64,000 nt of DNA from Curtobacterium sp. MCPF17_002 (GCF_003234115.2 NZ_CP126251.1:744001-808000), one strand, 5' to 3'; shown: positions 25,105-33,994, numbered from the stretch's first letter. Notes: generated from the sequence alone by a model not told the origin. Numbers and translations: made by a program.

Positions 25105-25932
25105 ATGACCACATCAGCGGTCCGGTTGGACGCCGTGCGCAAGGTGTACGGCAGCGGCCCCGGAGCCATGGTGGCGCTCGACGACGTCGAGCTCACGATC
25201 GAGCCCGGGCGGTTCGTCTCGCTCATCGGCCCGAGCGGATGCGGGAAGTCGACGCTGCTCCGACTCGTCGCGGGGCTCGAACCCGCCGACCACGGCGACG
25301 TCCGGGTGCACGGTGTCAGCCCGGCCGAGGCGTGCGCGGCGAAGCTCATCGGGCTCGTGCCGCAGACCCCCGCGCTGCTGCCCTGGCTGACCGTGCTGCA
25401 GAACGTCACCCTGGCCGGCCGGGTGAACCCCGGTGCCGGGCGACGACGCGCGGCCATCGACGACCTCGAGGAGCGCGCCACCGGCAACGGTCCGGACATG
25501 CGGGAGCTGCTCCGGATGGCGGGACTCGGCGAGGCGATGGAGAAGCTCCCCGCGCAGCTGTCCGGCGGGATGCAGCAGCGCGCCGCGATCGTGCGGGCGT
25601 TCGGGCTCCGGCCGGACGTGCTCCTCATGGACGAACCGTTCTCCGCGCTCGACGAGTTCACCCGCGAGAGCCTGCAGGACCAGCTCCTCGACCTCTGGGA
25701 CGAGCTGCGCACCACGGTGCTGTTCGTCACGCACTCGGTCTCCGAGGCCGTGCGGATGTCCGACACGGTCATCGTGATGGCCCCGAGCCCCGGCCGGATC
25801 GTCGACGTCATCGACATCGACCTGCCCCGGCCGCGCAACCAGCGCCTGTTCGAGGAACGGCGCTTCCACGAGTACGAGGACCTCGTCCGCACGCGGCTGC
25901 ACAGCGCGTGGCGGACGACGGACGCGGCCTGA
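25105..25932 (+). CDS. ABC transporter ATPase (nitrate/sulfonate/taurine type)
   Basis: 275 residues, start ATG behind GGAGG. Walker A is GPSGCGKST, the signature LSGGMQQRAAIVRA, and Walker B VLLMDEPFSALDEFTRE, then the switch His in FVTHSVSEAVRMSD. DEFTRE and the PSPGRIVDVIDIDLPRPR ending are typical of SsuB/TauB/NrtD importers. It energises uptake with the permease and lipoprotein encoded next. It is first in a nine-kilobase set of genes for flavin-dependent oxidation. Confidence 0.93.
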   Translation: MTTSAVRLDAVRKVYGSGPGAMVALDDVELTIEPGRFVSLIGPSGCGKSTLLRLVAGLEPADHGDVRVHGVSPAEACAAKLIGLVPQTPALLPWLTVLQNVTLAGRVNPGAGRRRAAIDDLEERATGNGPDMRELLRMAGLGEAMEKLPAQLSGGMQQRAAIVRAFGLRPDVLLMDEPFSALDEFTRESLQDQLLDLWDELRTTVLFVTHSVSEAVRMSDTVIVMAPSPGRIVDVIDIDLPRPRNQRLFEERRFHEYEDLVRTRLHSAWRTTDAA

Positions 25933-25945
25933 GGGAGACGGCACG

Positions 25946-26794
25946 ATGAGCGCGACCACGACGTCCACGTCCACCCCCGAAGCGATCGCCGCCACCGCCG
26001 AGGCCGAACGACGCACCATCCGCCGACCCGTCCCCGGATGGCTCCGGCCGTCCGTCTGGCTGCCCCTCGTCGTGATGCTCGCCGTCCTCGCGGTGCTCTG
26101 GCAGATCGGCGCCACCGCGATGCCGTACCTGCTGCCGCCGCTGCCCGCGGTGGGGGAGTCCCTCGCGACGCAGTTGCCCTACTACCTGCAGAACGCCGGC
26201 ATCACGCTGATCGAGTCCCTCGTCGGCCTCGGCATCGGGTTCGTCGCCGCGTTCGTCCTCGCGGTGCTGACGAGCGAGCTGGCGATCGTCCGCCGCGCGG
26301 TGATGCCGATCGCCATCGTCCTCAACGTGACCCCGCTCGTCGCGATCGCCCCGGCGCTCGTGGTGGCGTTCGGGTTCGGGCCGCTGCCGAAGCTCGTCAT
26401 CACGGCGCTCATCTGCTTCTTCCCGATCCTCATCAACACCGCGGCCGGACTCCGGTCGGTGCCGCAGCCGGTGCTGCAGGTGTACCGGACGATCAACGCC
26501 TCCCGCTTCGAGATGCTCGTCCACCTGCGGGTGCCGAACGCCCTGCCGTTCGTGTTCGCCGCGCTGCGGATCGTGTTCCCGCTGTCGATCATCGGCGCCG
26601 TCGTCGCGGAGCTCTCCGCCTCCGGGTCCACGGGCGGCCTCGGGACGGTGATCAGCACCGCGTCGTCGATGAACCAGCTCGCCGTGGTCTACGCGGCCAT
26701 CGCGATCCTCGCGGTGATGGGCGTCGTGCTGCTCGGACTCATCACGCTCGTCGAGCGACGCGTCCTGCACTGGCACCGCACCGCGAACGACTGA
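25946..26794 (+). CDS. ABC transporter permease (nitrate/sulfonate/taurine type)
   Basis: 282 residues with about six membrane helices and a Thr-rich cytoplasmic N-terminus. The EAA loop reads YRTINASRFEMLVHLRVPNALPFVF in two halves, the coupling segment to the ATPase. Two copies would form the pore for the substrate bound by the lipoprotein downstream. It starts 13 nt after the ATPase gene, so is translated from the same message. The 151-nt gap after it carries a half-copy of the GGCCTGGAGGC element. Confidence 0.92.
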   Translation: MSATTTSTSTPEAIAATAEAERRTIRRPVPGWLRPSVWLPLVVMLAVLAVLWQIGATAMPYLLPPLPAVGESLATQLPYYLQNAGITLIESLVGLGIGFVAAFVLAVLTSELAIVRRAVMPIAIVLNVTPLVAIAPALVVAFGFGPLPKLVITALICFFPILINTAAGLRSVPQPVLQVYRTINASRFEMLVHLRVPNALPFVFAALRIVFPLSIIGAVVAELSASGSTGGLGTVISTASSMNQLAVVYAAIAILAVMGVVLLGLITLVERRVLHWHRTAND

Positions 26795-26945
26795 CGCCCC
26801 TCCCTCCTTTCCTCCCTCCCCATCCGCGGACGTGACCCGCCCCGGAGACCTGTGTCGTGCCTCCAGGCCGTCACCCGCAGCACCATCTCGCAAGCGCACC
26901 CCGCACCCGCCCCTGCACCACCCATCCCTTCCCACAGGAGTGACC

Positions 26946-28052
26946 ATGCAGCACCGCACCAAGGCCGCACTCGCGGCCCTCGCCACCGCAGCCGTGGCCC
27001 TCGCGCTCACCGGATGCAGCGCCGGCTCGAGTGCCGGCGCCTCGTCCGAGGGCAAAGCGATCTCGTCCGAGCGCTGCCAGCAGAACAAGGACGCCGGGAA
27101 GATCACCTACCTGTCCGGCTACCAGTACCAGTCGTCGGCGTCGATCCTCGAGTACATCGCGGCCGACGAGCTCGGCTACTTCAAGGACCTCTGCCTCGAC
27201 GTGCAGCTCAAGCCGGGCTCCGGTGACACCGCGCAGAACACGAAGCTCCTCGCCAGCGGCCAGGCGACCGTCTCCGCCGTCGCCGAGCAGGACCTCATCC
27301 AGGCCCGTGCGAACGGCATCGACATCACCGGGATCTCGTCGTACTCGAACGCCGGACTCGACGTCCTCATGACGAACGGCGACATCACCGACCTCAAGCA
27401 GCTCGACGGCCAGGTCGTCGGGCACAAGGGCTACGTGCCCGCCGCGGTCGAGGCGATGATGGTGAAGGCCGGCGTCGACTGGGACTCCCTCAAGCTCGTG
27501 AAGGAGGGCTACGACCCCTCGGTCCTGCCCCGCAAGCAGAACGGGCTCGAGGCCCTCACCGGCTTCGTCTCGAACGAGCCGAACCTGCTCAAGGCCGCCG
27601 GTGACGACGTCACGGTGTGGCAGCCGGTCGACTACGACATCCCGGCGTCGCTCGGCGCGATGGCCGTGAACCCGGCGTTCGCGAAGGCACACCCCACCGC
27701 GGTCGAGGACGTCCTCCGCGCCGCGCTCCACGCCTACGACTTCTGCTCCTCGAGCGACGCGAAGGTGAAGCAGTGCGTCGGGTACGCCGCGAAGCTCTCC
27801 GGTGCGACCTACGACACCGCCCAGAACGCGAAGATCTGGACCACCGAGACGAAGGTCGTCGCGGACAACCCGACGCCCGGGCAGCCGCTCGGCGGCGTCG
27901 ACCCGGCGAACGTCACGAAGCTCGTCGACATGCTCCACGAGTTCGACATCGTCGACGACTCGGTCACTTCCGACGACGCGTCGAAGTGGTTCACGAACGA
28001 GTACGTCGACGCGGTGTACGACGGCGGGAAGCTCGTGTGGCCGGCGCCGTGA
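26946..28052 (+). CDS. ABC substrate-binding lipoprotein (NMT1/SsuA-like)
   Basis: 368 residues. The signal peptide ends in the lipobox LTGC with Cys24 as the lipid-modified residue. The mature protein resembles periplasmic binders for sulfonates, taurine or thiamine-pyrimidine precursors: LSGYQYQSSASILEYIAADE, LGYFKDLCLDVQL, KLLASGQATVSAVAEQDL, DLKQLDGQVVGHKGYVP. ATG 26946 lies six nt after CAGGAG. The ligand cannot be read directly; the context suggests a heteroaromatic or flavin-related compound. Confidence 0.88.
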   Translation: MQHRTKAALAALATAAVALALTGCSAGSSAGASSEGKAISSERCQQNKDAGKITYLSGYQYQSSASILEYIAADELGYFKDLCLDVQLKPGSGDTAQNTKLLASGQATVSAVAEQDLIQARANGIDITGISSYSNAGLDVLMTNGDITDLKQLDGQVVGHKGYVPAAVEAMMVKAGVDWDSLKLVKEGYDPSVLPRKQNGLEALTGFVSNEPNLLKAAGDDVTVWQPVDYDIPASLGAMAVNPAFAKAHPTAVEDVLRAALHAYDFCSSSDAKVKQCVGYAAKLSGATYDTAQNAKIWTTETKVVADNPTPGQPLGGVDPANVTKLVDMLHEFDIVDDSVTSDDASKWFTNEYVDAVYDGGKLVWPAP

Positions 28053-28102
28053 CCCCGGCACTGACCACCGACGGCGCAACGACGACGAGAGGCGAGGCCA
28101 CC

Positions 28103-29167
28103 ATGCCCGCGAAGGAGTACGGCATCTTCCTGCCGATCGGCAACGGCGGTTGGATGCTGTCGACCACGGCACCCCACCCCGAGGCCACCTACGCGTGGAA
28201 CCGCCGTGCGGCCGTCCACGCCGAGGAGATCGGGCTGGACTTCGTGATGTCGATGGCGAAGTGGCGCGGCTTCGGCGGCACCACCGACCACTGGGGTCGC
28301 TCGCTCGAGTCGATGACCATGATGGCCGGCATCGCCGAGGCCACCGAACGGGTGAAGATCTGGGCGACGATGCACGCCAACGTCCACAACCCCGCCGTCG
28401 CCGCGAAGATGTACACGACGCTGCAGGACATCTCCGGCGGCCGGGCCGGCATGAACATCGTCAACGGTGCCTACGCCGCCGAGTTCGAGCAGTTCGGGAT
28501 CTGGGACGCGGCCCTCAGCCACGCCGACCGGTACCGGATGACCGAGCTGTGGACCGAGGCCGTCACGCGCCTCTGGACCGAGGACAGCGTCACCATGCAC
28601 ACGCCGTACTTCGACCTCGACGCGTGCGAGTCCCGGCCGCACCCGTCGAGCCGACCGACGATCATCAGCGCCGGCAAGTCCGAGGCGGCGCGGGCGTTCC
28701 AGGCGAAGCACGCCGACGGGGCCTTCCTCGCCGCCGACAGCCTCGACGAGATGCGGGACCTGTCCCGTGACGTCCACGACCGTGCCGCCGCCGAGGGGCG
28801 CGAGTGCCGCACCTACTCGATGCTCACGGTCGTGCAGGACGAGACCGACGCGGCCGCGCAGCGGAAGGTCCGCGAGTGGGGTGTCGGCGTCGACCGCGAG
28901 GCCCTCGCGTCGATGCGGGCGTCGTGGGGTGTGCCCGCCGAGCAGGCCCGGGCGTGGGCGGACGGGGCCGCGGGTGAGGACGCGTTCCAGACGGCGTACG
29001 TCGCCGGGTCCGCCGAGACCGTGACGGAGCACATCGAGTACATCGTCGACCGTGGCGAGCTCGACGGACTCATGCTGATCTTCCCCGAGTACGACCAGGA
29101 CATGGTGCGGTTCGGGGAGTCGGTCCTGCCGGCGCTCCGGCAGCACGACGCGGCGGTGCTCCGATGA
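28103..29167 (+). CDS. RutA-like luciferase-family flavin monooxygenase
   Basis: 354 residues (ATG 28103; an in-frame GTG at 28049 would overlap the lipoprotein stop by 4 nt). The N-terminus MPAKEYGIFLPIGNGGWML closely follows RutA, the FMN-dependent pyrimidine oxygenase that opens the uracil ring. FVMSMAKWRGFGGTTDHWG, LQDISGGRAGMNIVNGAY and a Tyr/Asp-rich helix (HADRYRMTELWTEAV) also match. A likely reaction is oxidative opening of an amide ring in a heterocycle. It needs reduced FMN, which the flavin reductase at 33044 could supply. It overlaps the next gene as ATGA. Confidence 0.85.
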   Translation: MPAKEYGIFLPIGNGGWMLSTTAPHPEATYAWNRRAAVHAEEIGLDFVMSMAKWRGFGGTTDHWGRSLESMTMMAGIAEATERVKIWATMHANVHNPAVAAKMYTTLQDISGGRAGMNIVNGAYAAEFEQFGIWDAALSHADRYRMTELWTEAVTRLWTEDSVTMHTPYFDLDACESRPHPSSRPTIISAGKSEAARAFQAKHADGAFLAADSLDEMRDLSRDVHDRAAAEGRECRTYSMLTVVQDETDAAAQRKVREWGVGVDREALASMRASWGVPAEQARAWADGAAGEDAFQTAYVAGSAETVTEHIEYIVDRGELDGLMLIFPEYDQDMVRFGESVLPALRQHDAAVLR

Positions 29168-29955
29168 GCGGCGCGGCTCCGGCGGGCGCCGCCCCGGCGG
29201 GCGCGGCTCCGGCGGGCGCGGCCCCGGGGGGCGCGGCCCCGGCGGGCGGCGCGGCGCGCGATCCGCGTCTCGTCCGTCTGCAGGCCGGCGGTGCTCCGGC
29301 ACTCGTCGTCGTCGACGTCCAGCGTGACTTCGGTGAGCCGTCGCGGATCGCGCCGTACGGTCTCGACGACGCGGCGTCCGCCGCGGTCGACGCCGCGATC
29401 GACCGGATCGGCTCCCTCGTCGACGAGGCCCGAGCGGCCGGCGTCCCCGTCGTCTGGGTCGAACTCGGCAGCGACCCGGCCGCCCCGTGGCGGTCGAGCG
29501 CCTGGCTGCGCGGCGGCGACCCGGACGGGCCGATGGCCGAGGACGAACCGTGCGTGCTCGGCACCTCGGGTGCCGAGTGGTACCGGACGACGCCCGCCCC
29601 CGGCGAGACCCGCGTCGTCAAGCGCGGCTACAGCGGGTTCCTCGGGACCGACCTGGAGGCGCGACTCACCGCCGCCGGGATCGGCTGGCTGACCGTCGTG
29701 GGACTCACGAGCGAGTGCTGCGTCTTCGCGACCGCGCAGGACGCGATGCAGCTCGGTTGGCCGGTCGTCGTCCCACGGGACGCGACGGCGGCGTACGACG
29801 TCGACGTGCACGAGGCCGCGCTCACCATGATCGGGCTCAACGTCGGTGTCGTCACCGACGCCGACGAGACCGTGGACCTGTGGCACGCGGCAGCGACCGA
29901 CGGCGCGGCGGCGGCGGCCGGCACGGCCGGTCCGGCGGGGGTGGGTGCCCGATGA
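29164..29955 (+). CDS. Isochorismatase-family cysteine hydrolase (RutB-like)
   Basis: 263 residues. The catalytic triad is visible: Asp51 in VVVDVQRDFG, Lys near 151 in VVKRGYSGFLG, and Cys near 184 in GLTSECCVFATAQDAM. Members hydrolyse amides, ureido acids or N-carbamoyl compounds; RutB does so on the RutA product. Residues 2-31 are a low-complexity GAAPA repeat encoded by GC-rich near-identical units and unlikely to be folded. Overlaps of 4 nt with both flanking oxygenase genes imply coupled synthesis and one pathway. Confidence 0.87.
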   Translation: MSGAAPAGAAPAGAAPAGAAPGGAAPAGGAARDPRLVRLQAGGAPALVVVDVQRDFGEPSRIAPYGLDDAASAAVDAAIDRIGSLVDEARAAGVPVVWVELGSDPAAPWRSSAWLRGGDPDGPMAEDEPCVLGTSGAEWYRTTPAPGETRVVKRGYSGFLGTDLEARLTAAGIGWLTVVGLTSECCVFATAQDAMQLGWPVVVPRDATAAYDVDVHEAALTMIGLNVGVVTDADETVDLWHAAATDGAAAAAGTAGPAGVGAR

Positions 29956-31286
29956 GCGGCATGCACCTCGCCTACGACCTGTCCTTCACCCACACCGAGG
30001 GACGCTGGGCAGCCCCGGGCAGCTGGGTCGGGCAGGACTTCCCCGACGTCCGCATGTACATGGAGCTGGCCCGGACGGCCGAACGCGCCGGCGTCGACAT
30101 GCTGTTCTTCGGCGACGGGTCCGGCGTGCCGAGCACCTGGCGCGGCAGCATCGACCCCGCCGTCGAGTGGGGGATCCAGTGGCCGCGGCAGGACATGTCC
30201 CCGGTCATCGCGGCGATGTCGACCGTCACCGACCACATCGGGTTCGGCCTCACCTACTCGTCGACGTTCATGCACCCGTTCTACGTCGCGCGGCTGCTCA
30301 ACTCGCTCGACCACGTCACCGGCGGCCGGATGGCGTTCAACGTCGTCGCCTCGTCACGGGGTGCGGACGCCGCGAACTACGGCTCCGACCACCTCGTCGA
30401 CCACGACGCCCGGTACGAGCGGATGGAGGAGTTCATCGGCGTCTGCCGGGACCTCTGGGACTCCGTCGCGCCGGACGCCATCGTGCGCGACCGCACCACC
30501 GGGCGCTTCGCCGACCCCGCCGGCGTGCACCCGATCGACCACGACGGCCGGTTCTTCAAGGTCCGCGGACCGCTCGCGAGCGTCCCGAGCCCGCAGACCC
30601 ACCCGGTCGTCGTGCAGGCCGGCAACTCGCCCCGGGGGATCGCCGCGAGTGCGTCCTTCGCCGACCTGGTGTTCGGCTTCGGCGCGAGCCTCGCCGGGCA
30701 GCGCCGGCACCGGGACGCCCTCGACGCCGCACTCGTCGACACCGGACGGGACCCGGCAGCGGTCGGGATCCTCTGGGCCACGCAGGTGATCGTCGGCGGC
30801 ACCGACGCCGAGGCCACCGCACGACGCGACTCGCTGCTGTCGTTCTGGAACCGGGAGGCCGTCGGCACCTTCATCTCCCACAACGCCGGCTACGACTTCT
30901 CCACGCTGCCGGAGCGGTTCCGGCTCGGCGAGCTCCGCGACGAGATCGTCGCGGCGAACGCGAGCCCCGCGGGCCTCGTCGGCAGCCTCGTCGCCGAGTT
31001 CGGTGAGGAGCACTGCATGGACCGCGACGAGTTCTTCGAGCACGGTTGGCGTGCGGCGACCGGGCTCGACCACATGCTCGTCGGTGACGCCGCGGGCGTG
31101 GCGGACGCGCTCGAGGAGAACTTCGCGGCCACCGGCGGACGCGGCGGCTACATGCTCTCCAGCCCGCTCGGCATGCCCGCCGGGTTCGCCGACCTCAGCG
31201 AACTGCTCGTGCCGGAGCTCCGCGGGCGCGGTGCCCTCGCCCCGCGGTACCCGGGGACGACGCTCCGCCAGAACCTGGCGGTGTGA
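29952..31286 (+). CDS. LLM-class flavin monooxygenase (NtaA/DszA/RcaE type)
   Basis: 444 residues (MSGMHLAYDLSFTHTEGRW). The NtaA/SnaA/DszA branch of the luciferase superfamily is indicated by RTAERAGVDMLFFGDG, NSLDHVTGGRMAFNVVAS, DHDARYERMEEFIGVCRDLW and HPVVVQAGNSPRGIAAS. These are two-component enzymes that use FMNH2 from a separate reductase. The branch includes dibenzothiophene-sulfone, nitrilotriacetate and, as I recall, riboflavin-cleaving (RcaE) oxygenases. The flavokinase and flavin reductase in this operon make a flavin substrate plausible but unproven. Confidence 0.85.
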   Translation: MSGMHLAYDLSFTHTEGRWAAPGSWVGQDFPDVRMYMELARTAERAGVDMLFFGDGSGVPSTWRGSIDPAVEWGIQWPRQDMSPVIAAMSTVTDHIGFGLTYSSTFMHPFYVARLLNSLDHVTGGRMAFNVVASSRGADAANYGSDHLVDHDARYERMEEFIGVCRDLWDSVAPDAIVRDRTTGRFADPAGVHPIDHDGRFFKVRGPLASVPSPQTHPVVVQAGNSPRGIAASASFADLVFGFGASLAGQRRHRDALDAALVDTGRDPAAVGILWATQVIVGGTDAEATARRDSLLSFWNREAVGTFISHNAGYDFSTLPERFRLGELRDEIVAANASPAGLVGSLVAEFGEEHCMDRDEFFEHGWRAATGLDHMLVGDAAGVADALEENFAATGGRGGYMLSSPLGMPAGFADLSELLVPELRGRGALAPRYPGTTLRQNLAV

Positions 31287-31287
31287 G

Positions 31288-33000
31288 GTGACCCCGGCCC
31301 GTCGGTGGCTCGCGCTCGGCGGGCTCTGCCTCGGCTTCTTCATGCTGCTGCTCGACAGCACGATCGTGTCCGTGGCCCTGCCCGCCGTCGCCCGGGACCT
31401 GCACGCCGACGCGTCGACGTCGGTGTGGGTGAACAGCGCCTACCTGTTCGCCTTCGCCGTCCCGCTCCTCGTCGCCGGTCGGCTCGGCGACCGGTACGGG
31501 CACCGCCGGGTCTACCTGCTCGGGCTCGCCGTCTTCACCGTCGCCTCGGTCGGCTGCGCACTGGCACCCGGCATCGGTGCCCTCATCGCCTGGCGGGCCG
31601 TGCAGGGGGTCGGCGCCGCGCTGCTGACGCCGCAGTGCCTCACCGTCATCCGGTCGCTGTTCGACCCGCCGCGGCTGGCCGTCGCGCTCGCCGTCTGGAG
31701 TGCGGGCGGCGGGGCGGCGACGGTCGCGGGGCCGATCGTCGGCGGTGTCCTCGTCGAGGCGTGGGGCTGGCCGTCGGTGTTCCTCGTGAACGTGCCGGTC
31801 GGGATCGTCACCGCGATCGTCGTCCTCCGCTTCGTCCCGCTGTCCCGGCGCGTGCGGGTCCCGCTGCCGCTGCCCGCGGTCGTCGGGGTCACCGCCGGGG
31901 TGCTCGCCGTCGTCGTCGGGGTCCAGGGCACCGGGGACGGCGTCCTCGCCGAGCCGCTGCCCCGCATCGCGCTCGTGCTGCTCGGCGCCCTCGTCGTCGC
32001 CGCGGTGCTCGTCGTGCAGCGTCGGGCCGGCGACCGGGCCCTCGTGCCGCTCGGACTCTTCCGCGACCACGGCTTCGTCACCGGGTCCTGGGGTGCGGCG
32101 GCCGCGTCGTTCTGCGTCGGGTCGGCGCCGATCCCGCTCATGCTCGACCTGCAGCGCGGGCGCGGGCTCGGCGCGGGGGAGGCCGCCCTGGTCCTCGTCC
32201 CGATGGGCATCGCGTGCCTCGCCGCCGCCCCGTTCGTCGGGCGGCTCACGAACACGGCCGGACCCCGGGTCACGGCGACGGTCGGCGCCGTGCTCCTCGT
32301 CGTGTCCGTGGCGCTGACCGCGGTGCTCGTCGGGTCCGGCGCACCGCTCTGGACGGTCGCTGCGGCGTTCACGGGCTTCGGGTTCGCGAACGCCTTCGTC
32401 TGGTCGCCGTTCTCGCTCGCCGCGGTCCTGCACGGCGACCCCGCCACCATCGGTGCCGCCTCGAGCACCTTCAACACGGTCAAGCAGCTCGGCGCGGTGC
32501 TCGGCAGCACGGCCACCGCGGTCGTGCTCGCCGCGTCGACGGACGCGGTCGCGCTCGGGGTCCTGGCGGTCGCCGCGGTCGGCGCCGTGGTGGCGGCGGC
32601 GCTCCTGCCCGGGCGACCGCGGCCCACCGTGCTCACCGGCGCCGTGGTGCACGGAGCGGGCGTCGGGAACGGCCTCGGCTACCCGACCGCCAACCTGCTG
32701 CCCGACGACGGCGGTCGCGTGCCGGCCGACGGCGTCTACGTCGGGTCGCTCAGCGCGGCGACCTGGTCGGAGGCACGGCACGCCCTCGTGTCGATCGGCA
32801 GCAACAGCACCTTCCCCGACCGCCCGCGGACCGTCGAGGTCCACGTGCTCGACTTCGCCGGCGACCTCTACGGCACGCCCGTCGAACTCACCGTCGGGGC
32901 GCGGATCCGCCGCCAGCGCACCTTCTCCGGGCCGGACGCCCTCGTGGTCGCCATGCGCGACGACGAGCGCCGGGCCCGGGCCCTGCTCACCCGCCCCTGA
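31288..33000 (+). CDS. MFS transporter fused to a riboflavin kinase domain
   Basis: 570 residues with a GTG start 1 nt after the oxygenase stop. Residues 1-445 form a 14-helix-type MFS permease (LLLDSTIVSVALPAVARDL, AGRLGDRYGHRRVYLLG, NTVKQLGAVLGS). Residues 447-570 are a complete flavokinase domain: GAVVHGAGVGNGLGYPTANL with the PTAN metal site, DGVYVGSL, SIGSNSTFPD, and VEVHVLDFAGDLYG with the catalytic-type Glu. The usual FAD synthetase half of RibF is absent. The architecture suggests riboflavin is phosphorylated as it enters, trapping it as FMN. I know of no described protein of this form. Confidence 0.9.
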   Translation: MTPARRWLALGGLCLGFFMLLLDSTIVSVALPAVARDLHADASTSVWVNSAYLFAFAVPLLVAGRLGDRYGHRRVYLLGLAVFTVASVGCALAPGIGALIAWRAVQGVGAALLTPQCLTVIRSLFDPPRLAVALAVWSAGGGAATVAGPIVGGVLVEAWGWPSVFLVNVPVGIVTAIVVLRFVPLSRRVRVPLPLPAVVGVTAGVLAVVVGVQGTGDGVLAEPLPRIALVLLGALVVAAVLVVQRRAGDRALVPLGLFRDHGFVTGSWGAAAASFCVGSAPIPLMLDLQRGRGLGAGEAALVLVPMGIACLAAAPFVGRLTNTAGPRVTATVGAVLLVVSVALTAVLVGSGAPLWTVAAAFTGFGFANAFVWSPFSLAAVLHGDPATIGAASSTFNTVKQLGAVLGSTATAVVLAASTDAVALGVLAVAAVGAVVAAALLPGRPRPTVLTGAVVHGAGVGNGLGYPTANLLPDDGGRVPADGVYVGSLSAATWSEARHALVSIGSNSTFPDRPRTVEVHVLDFAGDLYGTPVELTVGARIRRQRTFSGPDALVVAMRDDERRARALLTRP

Positions 33001-33043
33001 CCGGGACGGCCGCGACGCGGTCCCACGACACGAGGAGTCCGAC

Positions 33044-33586
33044 ATGCACGACGCGTTCACCGACGACCCGCTCGACATCCGCGAGGCCGCGGCCGAGGTC
33101 CCCTCGGTCGTCGCCGCGATCGCCGCCCGCATCGACGGGGTGCCCGTCGTGATGGTCGCCACGTCCTTCACGGTCGGGGTCTCCCACGACCCGCCGCTCG
33201 TGTCGGTCGCGGTGCAGCACTCCTCCACCACGTGGCCGGACCTCGCCGCTGCCACCGTGCTCGGGCTCTCGGTCCTCGCCGACGTGCACGCGCCGCACAC
33301 CCGGCAGCTCGCGTCTCGGGACCGGGACCGGCGGCTCGACGGGATCGACCACGTCGCCACGGACAGTGGGGCGGTGTTCCTCACCGGGTCGCACACCTGG
33401 CTGGAGTGCACCGTCGAGGACACCCACCGGGCGGGCGACCACGACATCGTCGTGCTGCGGGTGCGCCGGCTTGCGCGCGACCCCGAGCGGGCGGCCCTCG
33501 TCTGGCACCGCCCAGCGCGCCCGGCGCGACCGGCGCGCGAGGCGCGCTCGGGCACGACGCGCACGGTGGTCGCGGCGCCGGCCTGA
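33044..33586 (+). CDS. Flavin reductase domain protein
   Basis: 180 residues, start ATG behind GAGGAG. The FMN-binding split-barrel core is seen in GVPVVMVATSFTVGVSHDPP, VSVAVQHSSTTWPDL, VLGLSVLADVHAPHTRQL and HTWLECTVEDTHRAGDHDIV. Such proteins reduce FMN with NAD(P)H and pass it to two-component oxygenases, here the two luciferase-family enzymes upstream. The last 25 residues are an Ala/Arg/Pro-rich tail outside the fold. It ends the operon; a GGACTGGAGGCGCGG hairpin follows about 50 nt later. Confidence 0.9.
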   Translation: MHDAFTDDPLDIREAAAEVPSVVAAIAARIDGVPVVMVATSFTVGVSHDPPLVSVAVQHSSTTWPDLAAATVLGLSVLADVHAPHTRQLASRDRDRRLDGIDHVATDSGAVFLTGSHTWLECTVEDTHRAGDHDIVVLRVRRLARDPERAALVWHRPARPARPAREARSGTTRTVVAAPA

Positions 33587-33636
33587 CGCGTCCACCCAGC
33601 CCGGCCTGCTGGCGGGTCTCGAAGACGTCACCCCCT

Positions 33637-33850
33637 GACGGACTGGAGGCGCGGTGCCGGCCCGCACCGCGCCTCCAGTCCGGACGTGGTCGCGACCACC
33701 GCACCGACGCAACGTGCGGTGCCGACCCGCCGTCCGGTGCCGGCCGCCGCGCTGTGCCGGGCCGCCGCACAACGGAAGTCACCTCGAACCGCCGCGTCCC
33801 ACGGTTCGGCGTGACTTCCGTTGTGCGCTGCGGCGCACGGCGCTCGCGCC
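33637..33850. repeat. Composite hairpin repeat, copy A
   Basis: A segment of about 210 nt holding a GGACTGGAGGCGCGG hairpin (33640-33681) and a long nested dyad: outer arms GCACAACGGAAGTCAC (33767-33782) and its complement (33811-33826), inner arms CGAACCG/CGGTTCG. A near-identical copy lies at 33995. Copy A carries about 20 extra nt in the middle. The 145 nt between the copies holds no recognised gene. Confidence 0.85.
33640..33681 (+). terminator. GGACTGGAGGCGCGG hairpin after flavin operon
   Basis: Perfect arms GGACTGGAGGCGCGGTGC and the complement around a short CGGCCC loop, 53 nt after the flavin reductase stop. Probably ends the nine-kilobase transcript. Confidence 0.75.
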
Positions 33851-33994
33851 GCGCCGCGGCGGCTTCGCGCAGCTCCGCGAGTGCGGCCAGCGCCTGCCCC
33901 GCGAGCGGTTCGCCGTCGTTCCGGCCCGAGCCGGACCACCGGTCGAAGCCCTGCTTGAGCACGTCACCCCGTGACGGACTGCACGTCATCCCGT

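Noticed and set aside
33851-33994. Possible short gene between the two composite repeats
   Set aside because: A minus-strand frame reads VLKQGFDRWSGSGRNDGE, but it has no ribosome site, no known motif, and runs into repeat DNA on both sides. It may be the tail of a lost gene.
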